Source: Weeksellaceae bacterium (lineage in GTDB: Bacteria; Bacteroidota; Bacteroidia; Flavobacteriales; Weeksellaceae). Taken from it: 21,979 nucleotides of DNA. The stretch lies in NCBI GenBank assembly GCA_028698395.1, contig JAQVDG010000003.1:1-21979 (forward strand), in the 5' to 3' direction. The position numbers and the translations under genes are program-made. The notes beneath the pieces are model-generated. The model was not told the DNA's origin, ran no database searches, and saw only the letters and a list, made by a program, of their open reading frames with translations. This document shows, one piece after another, positions 7,544-15,718 of this stretch. The stretch's first letter is position 1; each line of letters begins with the position of its first letter.

Positions 7544-9229
7544 TTATTCTTTAATTTTCATTACTTCACGTCCTGTACCTAAAGTAAATCGTTCTTTTGG
7601 CGCTTTGTAGTTTTCAGATGAAAAGCTGTTGATTAATTCATTTTCTGAATTTTTATAAGAAATATTTGCCAAATCCAATAAAGTATAAAAAATAGTGGTT
7701 GAACTAATGGCTTCATTTAGATTTTCAGTTAAAAAATTAACCTTATCCGGGTTGCTTTTCTTGTAATTTTCTGAAAACCAAATAAAAAGAGGAATATGAT
7801 ATTCGTGTTGGGTAGGACGGGTAGAACCATGCCCGATTAATTTATTTTCGTCATCAAATAAATTTTCACCATGGTCTGAAATATACAATAAAACAGTATT
7901 TTTATTTTGTTTTTTTAAATAATCAAGAGTTTGTGCAAGGAAATAATCGGTATATAAAATAGAATTATCATAAGAATTGATAATTTTTTCTTTATTGGCA
8001 TAATCAAAATCACCATAACCCGAATCGTTCATTACAGGTTTAAATTTCTCGAATTCAGCTGGATAACGATTGGTATAACGAAAATGACTACCCAAAGTAT
8101 GAATGATGATAAATTTTTTGTTTGATTTTTCATTTAAAATTTCTTCAAAATCCGGTAAAATATCTGCATCAAAAAAATCTTTAACTTGAACATCAAAAAA
8201 GTTAGTAAAACTTTTGTCAGCAACTGTTGTCAATCTTCTTGTAATCGGATAATTGCTATTTTGATTTGCAAACCAAGCTGTATAAAATCCGGCTTCTTGA
8301 AAAGCATCTAAAACTGTTTTTTCTTTGTTTTGAATACTTAAATCCTGAGGTGTAGATCTTGTGAGTATCATGGGTACAGAATAAGTAGTAACATTGGCTC
8401 CGGAATAAACATTGGAAAAAGATAATAGATTTTTGAGAGTATCCAAATTAGGAGAAGTTTCTCTTGGGTAACCATTGATGCTAAAATTTGCATAACGAGC
8501 TGATTCTCCTATAATCAACACATAGATTTCTTCTAAGTTTTTGTCATTTTTTGATTTGGCATCAAATGAAAATTGACCGATTTGCTTTCTTAATGTTTTA
8601 TTTTTTTGAAAACTAAGTAATGTTTTTTGTGTATGAATGATTAAATCTGCCGGATATATTTTTCTGTATTTTGAAAGTGTGGATTTATAAGCAGTTTCTA
8701 ATTTAAATGAAGTTGTAATGTTTTCACTTGTTTGAATTCGAATCATATTGATAAACAAAATAACATTAAAAACAAAAAATGAAACAATTATTCCTAATCG
8801 TATTTTTTTGTCTAAGAAAGTATTTTTTATTTTACTGAAAAGATAAAAATAAATAATACTTAAACCAGCAAATAGAAATAGAATAATGAGATTAGAAGTG
8901 ATTTGCTCCATAGCTTCTGAGTAGTTGGTTCTCAAAACGGATTCGATGAATCCTTCTGTTATTGGGATACCAAGATTTCTTACAAAAATGATTTCTAAAG
9001 GAGAAAAAAGAAAAAAGAAAAACGCAATACCAAAATAAATTTTTTTAGGCAAAAAAACCAAAGGAAAAATCCAAGTAAAAACTGATAAAATCAGGTAAGC
9101 AAAAAGCATAGACAAACTACCGCTTATTTCTTTAAAGTAAAATAAAACAAAGAAATTAGGCAGCAACAAAATGATGAATAAGAGTATAGAATACAATAAT
9201 TCTTTATTTAAAGTTTTGTAGTTTGACAT
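7544..9229 (-). CDS. EptA-like phosphoethanolamine transferase (lipid A / alkaline phosphatase superfamily)
   Basis: An inner-membrane enzyme expected to move phosphoethanolamine from phosphatidylethanolamine to lipid A or another envelope glycan. At 561 aa it has the family layout: five N-terminal transmembrane segments (about 11-32, 39-60, 63-82, 112-131, 143-163), then a periplasmic sulfatase-fold domain. Metal and catalytic motifs are all visible: GES (241-243, Glu242), the nucleophile Thr in NVTTYSVP (Thr281 or 282), HTLGSH (377-382), SDHGE (451-455) and GHG (466-468). Known homologues lower binding of polymyxin and other cationic peptides; whether this one does is an inference. The acceptor cannot be read from the sequence. 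It is a single gene, with a TACTTTTG element upstream. Confidence 0.88.
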   Translation of the reverse strand: MSNYKTLNKELLYSILLFIILLLPNFFVLFYFKEISGSLSMLFAYLILSVFTWIFPLVFLPKKIYFGIAFFFFLFSPLEIIFVRNLGIPITEGFIESVLRTNYSEAMEQITSNLIILFLFAGLSIIYFYLFSKIKNTFLDKKIRLGIIVSFFVFNVILFINMIRIQTSENITTSFKLETAYKSTLSKYRKIYPADLIIHTQKTLLSFQKNKTLRKQIGQFSFDAKSKNDKNLEEIYVLIIGESARYANFSINGYPRETSPNLDTLKNLLSFSNVYSGANVTTYSVPMILTRSTPQDLSIQNKEKTVLDAFQEAGFYTAWFANQNSNYPITRRLTTVADKSFTNFFDVQVKDFFDADILPDFEEILNEKSNKKFIIIHTLGSHFRYTNRYPAEFEKFKPVMNDSGYGDFDYANKEKIINSYDNSILYTDYFLAQTLDYLKKQNKNTVLLYISDHGENLFDDENKLIGHGSTRPTQHEYHIPLFIWFSENYKKSNPDKVNFLTENLNEAISSTTIFYTLLDLANISYKNSENELINSFSSENYKAPKERFTLGTGREVMKIKE

Positions 9230-9264
9230 GGTGTTGTAATAATAACTTAATTATGTATTATCGA

Positions 9265-9272
9265 CAAAAGTA
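9265..9272 (-). promoter_or_regulatory. Putative -7 promoter element for the EptA-like gene
   Basis: TACTTTTG on the minus strand matches TAnnTTTG exactly, 35 nt upstream of the ATG at 9229, giving a leader of about 30 nt. No matching -33 TTTG was found. Confidence 0.4.
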
Positions 9273-9299
9273 TTAGTTTTTTATTAAAAAAAGATTTGG

Positions 9300-9307
9300 T
9301 ATCTTTC
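9300..9307 (+). promoter_or_regulatory. Putative -7 promoter element for the five-gene operon
   Basis: TATCTTTC differs from TAnnTTTG at the last base and lies 26 nt before the ATG at 9334. It is the best candidate in the 104-bp divergent spacer; a -33 element was not found. Confidence 0.3.
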
Positions 9308-9333
9308 CAATCGAATATTAAAATTACACTAAA

Positions 9334-10131
9334 ATGAAAAAATTATTTTTTCTAATTCACATCTTATTTTCAACAGTTTTATTTTCTCAAGAATATTTCT
9401 ATACAACCACAAATACTAATTTTCTTAATAAGACCATTAGGAATACAGGAAGGATTATATTGGGGTATGATTTTGATGCCGCTGCTAAACTACAGGTTTA
9501 TGAAAACTCTGCTACAACTACAATGGCTTTAATTGGAAACAACAAAGGGCGAATGGAGCTTATTGTAGCATCCGCATCAGGACATGGGAATCCTTGGGCT
9601 CAACAAGGAGATGCAATTATTAGAAATTTGGGAGGTAGTAAAAATTTACACTTTCACATGCCTAATACTAATTTTACTGACCCTAATTCGGATACGAGTA
9701 CTCCCAATTCTCCGGGAATAACGCGGATACGTTTTTCGGATCTTACTAATAAAAGCACATTGGTTCTTTTTAATACAGGAAAAGTAACCATAGGAACAGA
9801 TCAGTATGACAATTCTGATTATCGCCTTTTTGTAAAAGATGGTATTAAAACAGAAAAAATAAAAGTGGAATTGGCAAGTACTAACGGATGGGCAGATTAT
9901 GTATTCCACGATGATTACGAGTTGATGCCATTACATGAGGTGGAAAGCTATATTATAGAAAACAAACACTTACCCAATATGCCGTCAGCTGAGGAAATAG
10001 TAGCAGAAGGAGGCTTTGAGTTAAAAGAAATGAATGTAAAATTATTAGAGAAAATAGAAGAGCTTACCCTCTATATTATAGAACAAAATAAGCGTATAGA
10101 GCTTTTGGAAAAAAGATTGAATGAAAAATAA
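9334..10131 (+). CDS. Secreted protein with C-terminal coiled coil (tail-fibre/chaperone-like end), function unknown
   Basis: The 265-aa product starts with a signal peptide (about residues 1-18, ending at FSQ). The middle is beta-rich and low in charge. The C-terminus carries a motif common in Flavobacteriales exported proteins: YVFHDDYELMPLHEVESYI, then ENKHLPNMPSAEEI, then EMNVKLLEKIEELTLYIIEQNKRIELLEK, ending in a heptad coiled coil that probably trimerises. Such ends recall the intramolecular-chaperone region of phage tail-fibre (S74-like) proteins, but I see no Ser-Lys catalytic pair I would trust. No T9SS sorting domain is present. It is first in a tight operon, 6 bp before the next gene. 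Role unknown; a surface or adhesion role is only an inference. Confidence 0.75.
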   Translation: MKKLFFLIHILFSTVLFSQEYFYTTTNTNFLNKTIRNTGRIILGYDFDAAAKLQVYENSATTTMALIGNNKGRMELIVASASGHGNPWAQQGDAIIRNLGGSKNLHFHMPNTNFTDPNSDTSTPNSPGITRIRFSDLTNKSTLVLFNTGKVTIGTDQYDNSDYRLFVKDGIKTEKIKVELASTNGWADYVFHDDYELMPLHEVESYIIENKHLPNMPSAEEIVAEGGFELKEMNVKLLEKIEELTLYIIEQNKRIELLEKRLNEK

Positions 10132-10137
10132 ATATTT

Positions 10138-10746
10138 ATGAAAACATTGATTAGAATGGTTTTTTTAATATTAATATTTAATATGGGAAAAGCTCAAGAT
10201 TTAGATATAGGTGTTTCTTGGGTATATAAGTTAATACCAGAAAATAATGTAGAATTTATAAAATATGAAGTTATTGATAAAAATGTAATAGATAATAAAT
10301 ATTTATTATCTATTACATTTTTAGAATATAGAGGGTTGGAAATAAGTAGTCTAAAAGAAAAAGAACCTATAATTATTGGATATGTTATGTTGTATTATAA
10401 TGATAATTCTGTTTATTATATATTTGAAAATGAAAAGCCAGATTTTCAAAATAAATTTTATGACTATTCAAAAATAGAATTAGAATTAATAAATAAAAGT
10501 CATGAATTTACGGATAAAAATATTTATGAAACAAATGATTTGGACATTAGCGCATTAAATGTAATTATTCATAGTAAAGCGTTTGTTCAAAATAGTATTA
10601 ATCTTTCAAGTCAGTTTAACTTTGAAAGGATTGTATGCATAAAGTCTATGTACTTTGTAAGTGTATTTAATGAAATAGATAGGTATGTGTGTAAGGATGT
10701 TCTTTTTATAGATCAAAATTCATTGTTTAGTTTTAATAAAGAATAA
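10138..10746 (+). CDS. Exported protein of unknown function
   Basis: I do not recognise this 202-aa protein. It begins with a signal peptide (MKTLIRMVFLILIFNMGKAQ, cleavage likely after AQ) and has no lipobox Cys, no other membrane segment and no known motif. The mature part is rich in Ile, Asn, Lys and Tyr, with alternating strands suggesting a small beta protein. The DNA is markedly more AT-rich than the flanking housekeeping genes, which fits recent acquisition or weak constraint. It lies 6 bp after the coiled-coil protein gene and 4 bp before the metalloprotease gene, so it is surely cotranscribed with them and may be a partner or inhibitor of the protease (inference). Confidence 0.7.
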   Translation: MKTLIRMVFLILIFNMGKAQDLDIGVSWVYKLIPENNVEFIKYEVIDKNVIDNKYLLSITFLEYRGLEISSLKEKEPIIIGYVMLYYNDNSVYYIFENEKPDFQNKFYDYSKIELELINKSHEFTDKNIYETNDLDISALNVIIHSKAFVQNSINLSSQFNFERIVCIKSMYFVSVFNEIDRYVCKDVLFIDQNSLFSFNKE

Positions 10747-10750
10747 AATT

Positions 10751-11863
10751 ATGAAAATCAAAACATTATCCTCTCTTTTTTTATTAGTTATAATTCCTAT
10801 TCAATTATTCTCTCAGATAATCAGTCACGAACACAAATATTTAAAAGTAAATTTTCATTATATTTTAGATGAAGATGGAACTGGAAACTTTAACGAAACA
10901 GATGATGGTTTAGGGTACAGTGGATTATCTGGATATAAACATGCTGAAGAAACATTAGAATGGGTAAATCATCCTGACAGAAAAATGGCATTAAATATTC
11001 CAGAGGGTAATTTATTAGGAATCAACGATAAGAACTTTACTTTAGTTTTAGATGCAGTATATTTCCACAGAGATTCAGATTATGAAAATTGCTCTAAAAA
11101 ATATGAAATAAGTAATAAATATAAAATAAACACAGATGAAGTATTAAATATATTTGTTATTCCTAATTGTAAAAGTAGTGCAATATTTGGAACAAACATA
11201 GCTTTTGCAACGTTTGATTATGCTCGTTATATTGATTGGGTAGATGACGGAAGTCCTTGTTGTTATAGTCCTTCTTGCCCCGAAAGCAATGATTGTTATT
11301 CTTGGGTTATGCATGGTTTTAGACATGCTGTATTTCATGAAGTAGCTCATTTGTTAGGTTTGAAGCATACGGTTCGTAATCCGGATGGTACTCTGTATCC
11401 AGATAATAATCCAATAGATCCTGATGGTTGTTCGGACACTCCTTCACCTTATGAAATGAAACATATTTATGGTAGCAACCATCATCCAGCTTGTGGTTGG
11501 GGTACTGGTAATAATCCCGGATGTTCCAATAATTGGATGGATTATAGTAATGGAACTGCTTTATCTCCTTGTCAGATAAATAAAATGCATACCGCAATGG
11601 AGAACGCTTTTTATCAGCATACTATTTGTTATAATTTAGAAAGTAATTTAATTATAGGTGTAAACACTATTAATAAATCACAGATAAGTTTTTATGGTAA
11701 AACAATTCAATTACCTGGCTTAATACTTTTAGGATCTAATATTATAATTGATTTTGATGAAAAGCATGATTTCTATTTTTCAGAAGCAATGAATTTGAAT
11801 GCTGGAATTGAAATAAAACAAGGAGCTGAAGTTGAAATAATACCAGTTTATTGTCAAGAGTGA
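10751..11863 (+). CDS. Secreted pappalysin-like (M43) metzincin metallopeptidase
   Basis: A 370-aa exported zinc protease. The signal peptide covers about residues 1-21 (ending LFSQ). The extended metzincin motif HEVAHLLGLKH (196-206) gives three His ligands and the catalytic Glu197. It is followed by a DTP segment (229-231) and the Met-turn NNWMDY (260-265, Met263), the combination typical of family M43 (cytophagalysin/pappalysin). Many Cys residues (139-300) suggest disulfides. The C-terminal 70 residues hold short beta repeats ending GIEIKQGAEVEIIPVYC, like the beta-stack tails seen on other Bacteroidota secreted proteins, but no classic T9SS sorting domain. It is third in the operon. Substrate unknown. 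Confidence 0.85.
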   Translation: MKIKTLSSLFLLVIIPIQLFSQIISHEHKYLKVNFHYILDEDGTGNFNETDDGLGYSGLSGYKHAEETLEWVNHPDRKMALNIPEGNLLGINDKNFTLVLDAVYFHRDSDYENCSKKYEISNKYKINTDEVLNIFVIPNCKSSAIFGTNIAFATFDYARYIDWVDDGSPCCYSPSCPESNDCYSWVMHGFRHAVFHEVAHLLGLKHTVRNPDGTLYPDNNPIDPDGCSDTPSPYEMKHIYGSNHHPACGWGTGNNPGCSNNWMDYSNGTALSPCQINKMHTAMENAFYQHTICYNLESNLIIGVNTINKSQISFYGKTIQLPGLILLGSNIIIDFDEKHDFYFSEAMNLNAGIEIKQGAEVEIIPVYCQE

Positions 11864-11869
11864 TTTGAA

Positions 11870-12964
11870 ATGTTCAAAATCCATAAACTAAAATATTTTG
11901 AACTACAAGATTTCTTTGAAAAAGAGAAAAACAATAAATTTCTTCCGATTTCATTGAAAAGAATTCAATCTTATGTGACAAACCCTAGGAGAAGTGAAAA
12001 ATTCCCTGTTTTGTACTTAGGATATATAAACAATGAGATAGTTACTTATAGAAGTGTTTTTCAGGATTTTTTTGAAACATTTTCAAAAGAAATAATTCCA
12101 GTTATTTGGATTAGTGGTTCTTGGACAAATCCTGCCTATAGAAAAAAAGGATATTCAAGGATTATTTTTGATGAAGTTAGTAAAGATTATCAACAACATA
12201 TTTTTATATCTAATTATGGAAACATGTCGTATTCATTGTATTCAAAAAGGCTTGATTTAATAAATTATCGTTTTTTAAATGGGCAGCGATTTTATTATCG
12301 TTTTTCTTTGGCTGAAATTTTACCAACTAAATTTCATGGCTTTAATCAAATTAAATTTCTCTTAAAAATCATGGATAAAACAGGGAATTTATTAATTGAT
12401 TTAAGAAATATTTTTTATTTAAAAAAGAAGGTTTTGCCTTTGGAAATTTCGGAATTTAATGAAGAGTTAAATCATTTTATATCAAAACATAATTCAAATT
12501 CTTTGTTTAAAAGAAACACAGATGAATTTAAATGGATATTTCAATATCCTTGGGTTACACAAAAAGAAAAAGATGATAAGTTAGATGAAAAGTATTATTT
12601 CACAACATCTGCCAAATATTTTTATAAAAAAGCATATACACTTAGAAAAAACAATGAAATAAAGGGCTTTTTGTTGTATTCAATAAAAAATGAGCTAATG
12701 AATATCCACTATATTTTTTGCGAATCCGAAGCAGAAAGATTAGAGTTTTCTAAATTTATATGGAACATTGTTCAAAAAGAAAAAGTTAGTTGTTTGATTA
12801 TGACCGATGAAAAATTAATTGAATTAATGAAAAAAAACAAAGCATATATATATTCCAAATCTTGGCAAAAAGGTTTTTTTGTAGGTAAAAATTTATTGGA
12901 AAAATATCCGGAAATTCAAGAAAAGGAAATTTATATGGGTGATGGTGATACAATTTTTACATGA
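11870..12964 (+). CDS. GNAT-family N-acetyltransferase-like protein
   Basis: A 364-aa cytoplasmic protein. The N-terminal half has a GNAT core: VIWISGSWTNPAYRKKGYS at about 78-96, where RKKGYS (91-96) is the acetyl-CoA phosphate-binding loop variant, followed by the alpha helix IIFDEVSK. The C-terminal half (about 200-350) looks like a second, degenerate acyltransferase domain (KGFLLYSIKNELMNIHYIF). The acceptor is unknown. Its TGA overlaps the ATG of the polysaccharide deacetylase gene by 4 nt (ATGA), so the two are translationally coupled; this suggests a joint role in modifying an amino-sugar polymer or its precursor (inference). It starts 6 bp after the M43 protease gene. Confidence 0.72.
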   Translation: MFKIHKLKYFELQDFFEKEKNNKFLPISLKRIQSYVTNPRRSEKFPVLYLGYINNEIVTYRSVFQDFFETFSKEIIPVIWISGSWTNPAYRKKGYSRIIFDEVSKDYQQHIFISNYGNMSYSLYSKRLDLINYRFLNGQRFYYRFSLAEILPTKFHGFNQIKFLLKIMDKTGNLLIDLRNIFYLKKKVLPLEISEFNEELNHFISKHNSNSLFKRNTDEFKWIFQYPWVTQKEKDDKLDEKYYFTTSAKYFYKKAYTLRKNNEIKGFLLYSIKNELMNIHYIFCESEAERLEFSKFIWNIVQKEKVSCLIMTDEKLIELMKKNKAYIYSKSWQKGFFVGKNLLEKYPEIQEKEIYMGDGDTIFT

Positions 12965-13899
12965 TGAGTTGGGTGATAAAAAATAGTATTAAATTAAGTG
13001 GAAAGAAAATTATTTTTCCTTTTTATCATTTGATTTCCAATGAAAAATGTCCACATATCCGGAATTTATATCCGGTAAAAAGTGTTCAGAAATGGGAAGA
13101 AGAATTGGATTTTTTTCAGAAATATTTTGAGCCGATTACATTAAAAGAAATTTTACAGCACAGTAAAGACGGAACTCAACCTCAAAAATCTTCTTTTTTT
13201 CTCAGTTTTGATGATGGATTAAAGGAATGTCATTCTATTATCGCCCCAATTTTAAAGAAGAGAAATTTAAGTGCGGCATTCTTCATTAACACAGATTTTG
13301 TTGATAATCAAGCCTTGTTTTTTCGGTACAAAATCAGTTTGTTGATGGAGCATTTAAAAAATCAAAATTCTACTTTTTCAAGAGAAGAATTGTTAAAAAT
13401 AAAATATGCAGATACTCATAAAATCAGTCAATTAGCGAAAGATTTAGGAGTGGATTTTGAGCTGTTTTTAGAAAAAGAAAAACCGTATATGAATTGGAAA
13501 GAAATTGAAGATTTGCATCAACAAGGATTTTCAATTGGCGCACATTCGTCAGACCATCCTTTGTATTCGCAAATCCCGCTGGAAGAGCAAATTCGTCAAA
13601 CTCAAAGTAGTATGAATGAATTAGAGAATCATTTGAATTTGAATAAGCGAATTTTTTCTTTTCCTTTTACGGATTCGGGTGTTTCTTCCGATTTTTTTCA
13701 GTGGATGTACCAAGATGGAAAAATAGATTTGAGTTTTGGAACAGCCGGAATAAAAGACGACGAATTCCCTCGTCATTTACAGCGAATTCCTATGGATAAT
13801 AATCTAAATTCAACTTCGAATTTTATTTTAAAAAAGGTTTTGTTTTACCAACTTAAAAAGTTTTTGGGAAAGAATAAAGTGTTTCATTCTTCTTTTTGA
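12961..13899 (+). CDS. Polysaccharide deacetylase (NodB / carbohydrate esterase 4 family)
   Basis: A 312-aa metal-dependent deacetylase expected to remove N-acetyl groups from a glycan. NodB motif 1 is SFDDG (82-86; Asp84 base, Asp85 metal ligand) and motif 2 is HSSDHP (195-200; His195 and His199 metal ligands). An insert of about 80 residues (about 115-190) separates them, longer than in minimal NodB proteins. No signal peptide is evident, so it may act in the cytoplasm on a lipid-linked precursor. The start is ATG at 12961, overlapping the upstream stop; ATG at 12964 is an equal alternative. It is the last gene of the operon and converges on cmk with 16 bp between stops and no obvious terminator. 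Confidence 0.87.
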   Translation: MMSWVIKNSIKLSGKKIIFPFYHLISNEKCPHIRNLYPVKSVQKWEEELDFFQKYFEPITLKEILQHSKDGTQPQKSSFFLSFDDGLKECHSIIAPILKKRNLSAAFFINTDFVDNQALFFRYKISLLMEHLKNQNSTFSREELLKIKYADTHKISQLAKDLGVDFELFLEKEKPYMNWKEIEDLHQQGFSIGAHSSDHPLYSQIPLEEQIRQTQSSMNELENHLNLNKRIFSFPFTDSGVSSDFFQWMYQDGKIDLSFGTAGIKDDEFPRHLQRIPMDNNLNSTSNFILKKVLFYQLKKFLGKNKVFHSSF

Positions 13900-13915
13900 A
13901 TCGAAAAAATTTCTA

Positions 13916-14611
13916 TCAAAAATTATTTTCCGTTTTTTCCTGAATGATTTTCAGTACTTTTTCCAAAGTTTCTTTCGGAGAAAAAGAGCCGTTGTCAACT
14001 AAAACAGCATCTTCCGCTTGCCGCAGTGGAGCTGCTTCCCGAGTTGTGTCTAAAAAATCTCTTTCGGTAATATTTTGAACAACTTCTTCATAGGAAACAG
14101 AATGTTCAGTTTGTAAAAGCTCCTCATAACGTCTCAAAGCTCGTTTTTCTGCTGAGGCGGTTAAAAATATTTTCACATCCGCATCGGGGAAAACTACTGT
14201 TCCTATATCTCGACCATCCATGACAATTCCACCTTTTTTTGCCATTTTTCGCTGTAATTTCACGGCAAAATCACGAATTTCAGGAATTTTTGCTATCAAA
14301 CTGACTTTGGAAGAAACGTACATATCCCGAATTTCTTCTTCTACATTTTTTCCGTTTAAGAAAATTTCATTTTTCCTTTGTTCGGAATTGAATTTAAAAT
14401 AAATATCAATTGAATCCAATTGTTCCAATAATGTTTCTACCTGAATTTCATCTTCTTGAATCAAATGATTTTTAAGAGCATAAAGCGTTATAGCTCTGTA
14501 CATTGCGCCGCTATCTATATGAGTGTAGCCTAACTTTTTGGCAAGAAGTTTAGCCAAAGTACTTTTTCCAGTGGAAGAATGTCCGTCAATAGCAATGATT
14601 AAATTACTCAT
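13916..14611 (-). CDS. cmk: Cytidylate kinase
   Basis: Phosphorylates CMP and dCMP with ATP in pyrimidine nucleotide salvage; cytoplasmic. The P-loop GHSSTGKS (10-17), the substrate-binding DSGAMYRA (33-40), DGRDIGT (132-138) and the lid-region arginines (EKRALRRYEEL, 155-165) are all present, and 231 aa is the normal length. It follows porQ on the same strand by 22 nt, a pairing I recall as common in Flavobacteriales. A TACCTTTG element 4 nt before the ATG suggests it also has its own promoter, giving a nearly leaderless mRNA. Confidence 0.96.
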   Translation of the reverse strand: MSNLIIAIDGHSSTGKSTLAKLLAKKLGYTHIDSGAMYRAITLYALKNHLIQEDEIQVETLLEQLDSIDIYFKFNSEQRKNEIFLNGKNVEEEIRDMYVSSKVSLIAKIPEIRDFAVKLQRKMAKKGGIVMDGRDIGTVVFPDADVKIFLTASAEKRALRRYEELLQTEHSVSYEEVVQNITERDFLDTTREAAPLRQAEDAVLVDNGSFSPKETLEKVLKIIQEKTENNF

Positions 14612-14615
14612 ATAA

Positions 14616-14623
14616 CAAAGGTA
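14616..14623 (-). promoter_or_regulatory. Putative -7 element directly before cmk
   Basis: TACCTTTG on the minus strand is an exact TAnnTTTG match ending 4 nt before the cmk ATG, in the 22-nt porQ-cmk gap. It would give a leaderless or near-leaderless cmk transcript. No -33 TTTG at standard spacing. Confidence 0.4.
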
Positions 14624-14633
14624 GTGGTTTCAA

Positions 14634-15656
14634 TTAATAATACGGATTGGTGCGCCAATAATTCCGTCCTTGAATGAGTCGGTCCAGATTAATGACAAGT
14701 CCAAAGTGATTGGAATTTGCTCCTTCGTAGTAATTGGCATGCGCAAAATCAAATCGAAAAGCATGAATCCGAATTCCGAATCCATAGGTTAAACCGGAAA
14801 AAGTTCTTACTCCGTCTAAGCGCAATTCATTTCCGCGTTTGAAGTTATACCCCAGACGAATGTTAAATCCTTGATTGGGGAAAAGTTCACCTCCAATGGA
14901 AACATGATCCATTATTTTTCGTCCGAATTGTGTTTTTTGACCACTTTCATTCGTGGGTTTCGATATATCGAATTTTTGTAAATCATGAAAAGTCAGGCTA
15001 ACTTCCAAAGGAACGTATTCCAATCGGTGTGAAATGCCTAAATTTACCTGAAGTGGCATTTTTTCTTTGGTTCCGGCATAGGTTTCCAATTGAAATCCTA
15101 AATTCCGAACGACCAAAGAAGCACTGGTTTGTATTTCTTCATCGTGATAAACTACTCCAACGTCTGTTGCAACTGCCTGAGAACCATACGACTCTATTCG
15201 GGAATTAATGTATTTTACGCTGGCTCCAACAGTAAAAAAATCACTTAGCTTTCTGGCATAACCGACGGAAACCGCCGCATCTTTTGCTGTGAAATTTCCC
15301 GTAAACTGGTCGTATTCATCATATCCTCTAAAATCACCGTAATCAACAAATTGCCCATGAAGTGAAAGAAAATCGTAATCGCCTATTTGGTAAACTCCCG
15401 AAACAGTTCCAAATGCAACACCCGCCAAATAACTAACGTAATTTAATCCGACTTGTCCATGTGAATATTCGCTGACCATAGCCGGATTCCAATACGACAT
15501 GTTAGGGTCGGAATCCCACATGGATTGTGCATTTCCTCCTAATGCGGCTTGTCGTGGTGAGGTGGTAATATTGACAAATTCATATACCCGTTGTCCTTCT
15601 TGTGCGTTAAGAAAAGCACTTAATAAGAAAAATAACCATATATATTTTTTTGTCAT
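14634..15656 (-). CDS. porQ: Type IX secretion system protein PorQ
   Basis: An outer-membrane beta-barrel of the FadL/PorV-like fold that takes part in T9SS secretion. The 340-aa protein has a signal peptide (about 1-18, ending NAQ) and then the family opening EGQRVYEFVNITTSPRQAALGG and WNPAMVSEYS, followed by repeated amphipathic beta-strands (for example VSVGYARKLSDFFTVGASVKY, FNIRLGYNFKRG) to a C-terminal aromatic end (WRTNPYY). PorQ is known to work with other Por proteins in export and surface attachment of sorting-domain cargo, of which the M36 protease in this window is one likely example. It lies upstream of cmk on the same strand and 62 nt downstream of the ABC ATPase gene. Confidence 0.88.
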   Translation of the reverse strand: MTKKYIWLFFLLSAFLNAQEGQRVYEFVNITTSPRQAALGGNAQSMWDSDPNMSYWNPAMVSEYSHGQVGLNYVSYLAGVAFGTVSGVYQIGDYDFLSLHGQFVDYGDFRGYDEYDQFTGNFTAKDAAVSVGYARKLSDFFTVGASVKYINSRIESYGSQAVATDVGVVYHDEEIQTSASLVVRNLGFQLETYAGTKEKMPLQVNLGISHRLEYVPLEVSLTFHDLQKFDISKPTNESGQKTQFGRKIMDHVSIGGELFPNQGFNIRLGYNFKRGNELRLDGVRTFSGLTYGFGIRIHAFRFDFAHANYYEGANSNHFGLVINLDRLIQGRNYWRTNPYY

Positions 15657-15660
15657 TGGG

Positions 15661-15668
15661 CAAAAATA
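15661..15668 (-). promoter_or_regulatory. Putative -7 element directly before porQ
   Basis: TATTTTTG on the minus strand matches TAnnTTTG exactly and ends 4 nt before the porQ ATG at 15656, again a leaderless arrangement. No TTTG at -33 was found. Confidence 0.4.
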
Positions 15669-15718
15669 GCAATTAATGTAATAAACGGAGTAATTTTAAG
15701 TTTCTTGTATGCCGTATT

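Noticed and set aside
7419..7610. Plus-strand frame spanning the convergent gene junction
   Set aside because: Overlaps the conserved end of the acyltransferase and the end of the EptA-like gene in other frames; no recognisable product.
9334..10131. Phage tail-fibre gene, implying a prophage
   Set aside because: Only the C-terminal end looks tail-fibre-like; it has a signal peptide and no phage genes are nearby.
11144..11597. Overlapping minus-strand frames across the M43 protease gene
   Set aside because: They lie opposite the HExxH and Met-turn region, whose plus-strand coding is certain; no plausible start context or homology.
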